From: Diphasiastrum complanatum
Taxonomy: Eukaryota; Streptophyta; Lycopodiopsida; Lycopodiales; Lycopodiaceae
Assembly: GCA_029204225.1 (NCBI GenBank)
Contig: CM055092.1
Location: 64,531,190-64,595,189 of the forward strand
Length of the DNA: 64,000 bases
Direction: 5' to 3'
Of the stretch, positions 61,311-64,000 are shown piece after piece (position 1 is the first letter of the stretch; each line of letters starts with the position of its first letter). The notes under the pieces were generated by a model. It saw nothing but the letters and a program-made list of their open reading frames with translations. It ran no database searches and had not been told where the DNA came from. A program made the translations under genes and the position numbers.

Positions 61311-62536
61311 GTTATCGTGGACTAGACTCTCGCACTTGTAATCTTATTGCTTGCCAAAAAATAGGAGAGAGTCCAAGGACATGTAACTAAGGACATTGTC
61401 TTGCGACCTTTGTATACAAACCATGTGCGTTAACCCTCATGAGGCTCTACAGATGATCTATATCTCACACACACACATGACAACAACGACCATGCTCTTG
61501 ATTTGAATCTTATTGACTTACAACCCCTCCTCCCCTAAAAGAACAAGAAAAATGAGTTGAAAATGACTCTCCTCATAGACATGTCAAGAAAGTTGTAGCA
61601 AGATTGGTGTCTATGGGATTTACATAAATGGGATGTGTTTGACCTCCCAAGTCTATGTATAGGATCCAAATACATCTCGTACTCTTGAGGCTTGTATGTA
61701 TAGCATAAGATCTAATATATCTTGTACTTCTCAAGCTTGTACATATAGCATAAGATCTACATACATCACACATTCCTCAAGTTCACACACATTGTGTACT
61801 TTCATACACGTCGTGGATACTTGCTGCTTATCATACCCATTTTTGGGCAACTTAAAAAGTAGAATATGCATCTCTTTTTTTGCAAATCCTTGTGATGCCC
61901 TTTCCAGTCTGCGCGTTAGGCATTAGACATATGACTGCCATGTGACAGTTCCACACTGGTCAATCAAAGTCAAATTGCTTATTATGCTTCATAATGTACA
62001 TGTGAAAAAGTCAAAGTATCCATTACGCAATGGAATGCTCGGTTTGGCTTTCCAAAAGGCTCAACCCCTTCGAGCCTCGCCTAACTTAACTTTTTTTGGA
62101 AATACTTATCGAGTAGAATGTCCTTTGCACCACACCTTCCATAAGGTTTAAAATTTATATCCTATACTCATCTACTCATACATGTAGCATAAGGTCTAAC
62201 TCATTAAGCTCCATTTCATCTCGTATTTGTTAACCATACATGGATCAATGTCATATGGCATAATATTCTGAGTGACCATCCCACAAGTGGTGCAACCGAG
62301 ATTCGACCCTGAGCACATTCTAAAAGATTACTCATGCAAGACTCTCCATCCACTTCTTCTTCTTACTTTTAGCTTTTTCCCTTGAAACTTTGTAAAGTGT
62401 AATAGTAGTCCTGACCATTAATAGTGAACATGTGGCATTACATCATTGGTCAAGAGAAGATCAATTATGTTTCATAGTGGAAGATGCAAACAGATTTAGA
62501 TCTTAACTGTCTATTTCTCTCCCGCTACGTCAGGTA

Positions 62537-63672
62537 TTGTTAATCCGACGATGGGCTACAGATTGTAACATTATTGCGGCTCCCCAGGCTCGGCATGCTA
62601 CAAGAAATAGCCCACCCTGGGATGAACCATACCTACTCCTTTTTTCAATTCTCCATCCAATCATCTCCCTCCCTCCTTTCCTTTCCTTTTCTTTTTCTGT
62701 GTGCATGCACGAATCCTCCCCCTCCCTCCCTCCCTCGTTATTCCTCATCTCGTGCACCGTGCTTCTTCGTCGTCTTCTTCTGCCTTTTACGATACTAAAA
62801 TATTTCCTTCATCATCATGTTTCCTGATAAATGAGAGAGTCTTCTTGTTCGTTGCCTCGCCTGCTCCTGCTCCTGCTGCTGCGGTTGCTATGGGATTGTC
62901 AGCAATGGCTGACTGAGCAGCAATTTCTTCTTGTAGTTTTATGATTATTATTGTTATAATGACGCTCATTGTGCAGCGTTTGTTGCGTGTGCACCTTGTT
63001 GGTGATGGAGAGGCTGACGCTGTGAGACCGGAAAGCATTACATGAAGTTTTGCAATGGCCGAGGATTTTGTTGTTTGTTTTCTTTTGTCTTGTTTGAGGT
63101 TTGTGTTGTTGCTTCATCCATCTGTTGCTCTCTCTCCAGGCACTGGCTCTGCCTCCATTGGTACATGCTCGCTTGCCGGGCCAACTTCTTTCTATGACTG
63201 CATCCTTTGCTGCACAGAAAGCTCACGTTCTTTAGCATTTGACTATTGTACGAGGTTGTTGTTGCTTCCAAACTAGACTGCTCGTACCTTCTTTAGCTCA
63301 GATTTATTTCCTCTTCTTCTTTCTGAAAGAAGTTCTCTTTCATAAAGCGAGGCTTAATAATAGGGCTTTCTTTCCTAATTGATACGCGTGAGAGATTTCA
63401 TAATAGATCCTCATATAGCTTATGTATAATAGATTCTCATATAGATTTCGTATTATCAATTCTCTTACAGCTAAATTGTAGATTTTCATATGGATTTTGT
63501 AGCATAGATTCTCATAAAGCTTTGCAGGCAGTGATTTGATGATCTTCCTTTCTCGTGAGAGATTATTCCTAAAAAGCCATCACCCCTTACAACTGCCAAT
63601 GTTCTTGGAATTTCAACATCCTCATATCCTTAAACAATAAGTGCTTTCTGCAACAAGTGATTAGCACGAGCT
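62537..63672 (+). promoter_or_regulatory. Probable 5' region of the gene entering at the right edge
   Basis: GC content rises here and pyrimidine-rich blocks appear (62640-62750, CTCCCTCCCTCC runs), as in plant promoters and leaders. The acceptor-like TCTCTCTCCAG ends at about 63139. Short frames in the stretch (for example 63055-63276) have no recognisable domain. Exon structure cannot be fixed from the sequence alone. Confidence 0.4.
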
Positions 63673-64000
63673 ATGCAGGGTGAGAGGGATGGAATTGTTC
63701 ATATTGTGAGTTCTCAGAATGATTTATTGAGAATGTCAACTGCAATGGCGAATTCAGACGTTGTATCCTCCTTAGCTTCTAACCAGAGTGGCTTGGCATC
63801 ACTTTCTGACGATGCCGAGGGACAAATTTGCGATTCTTCTTCCCAAATCAGTCCTGAGAGTGGCGCTGCCTTGAAGCTATGCGATTACATCGGCCTATCT
63901 GAGGTTTCATCTGCTTCGCTGCCATTGGCGTCCTCAAGAGAGGACAGGCAGCATGACAATACTCTACCAAGGATAAGCTATAAAATTAATTTACAAGAGA
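63673..64000 (+). CDS. 5' part of an unrecognised protein, runs off the window
   Basis: The frame opens at ATG 63673-63675 and stays open for 109 codons to the window end. The product starts MQGERDGIVHIVSSQND and continues with a Ser-rich, acidic, probably unstructured part (SDVVSSLASNQSG, SDDAEGQICDSSSQ), then LKLCDYIGLSEVSSA and PRISYKINLQE. Composition and codon use look like real coding sequence, and it is not repeat-derived. No domain is visible yet; such a Ser-rich start is common in plant regulatory proteins, but I do not recognise the family. An upstream exon could exist, so the start is provisional. Confidence 0.55.
   Translation, partial: MQGERDGIVHIVSSQNDLLRMSTAMANSDVVSSLASNQSGLASLSDDAEGQICDSSSQISPESGAALKLCDYIGLSEVSSASLPLASSREDRQHDNTLPRISYKINLQE

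Noticed and set aside
62280-62320. tRNA-like GATTCGACC word
   Set aside because: No matching acceptor, D or anticodon stems could be drawn around it.
62537-63276. Several short frames before the right-edge gene
   Set aside because: They overlap in three frames and on both strands, reflect the pyrimidine-rich leader, and show no domain.

Overview
The window looks like nuclear DNA of a land plant, probably a seed plant with a large, repeat-rich genome. The evidence is a spliced nuclear gene for a chloroplast PsbP-family protein with an intron of about 8.2 kb, LTR retrotransposons with plant-type primer sites (initiator tRNA-Met and tRNA-Asp), very long CT/GA and TA microsatellites, and AT-rich DNA almost empty of genes. 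A gymnosperm or early-diverging angiosperm would fit, but the sequence alone does not settle this.

Layout. 1-2.9 kb: a minus-strand LTR fragment and a minus-strand relic of a coiled-coil retroelement ORF. 3-5.8 kb: no gene, one CT microsatellite. 5.84-6.33 kb: a small inverted-repeat transposon with a 6-bp target duplication. 6.78-15.78 kb: PPD2, a PsbP domain-containing protein, in two exons. Its intron carries a decayed Copia element, a perfect 79-bp palindrome and several duplications. 15.96-16.89 kb: a tandem duplication downstream of the gene. 17-25.9 kb: AT-rich decayed DNA holding a structurally complete, gag-only Copia element (21298-24879) and a broken Gypsy integrase. 26.96-28.13 kb: a minisatellite built on CTCGAAAAA. 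29.76-31.0 kb: an unrecognised spliced pseudogene.

31.0-55.2 kb is a nested retroelement complex. It contains a Ty3/Gypsy element (tandem LTRs, tRNA-Asp primer site, gag-PR-RT-RNase H). On either side lie two copies of a hybrid in which Copia gag-protease-integrase runs into Gypsy RT-RNase H(-integrase) at one identical junction. The right-hand copy is followed by a further long ORF (N-terminal globular part, coiled coil, conserved C-terminal part) and a terminal repeat. That same repeat lies directly before the Copia primer site at 32764. All coding parts are broken, mostly by stops of the C-to-T type, so this is a fossil. Two related LTRs in opposite orientation bracket the complex.

55.2-62.5 kb shows no gene. 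At the right edge an open reading frame from 63673 runs off the window and is probably the 5' part of a host gene.

The two likely host genes (PPD2 and the one entering at the right edge) show no sign of working together. The notable part is the Copia/Gypsy hybrid with its associated third ORF.
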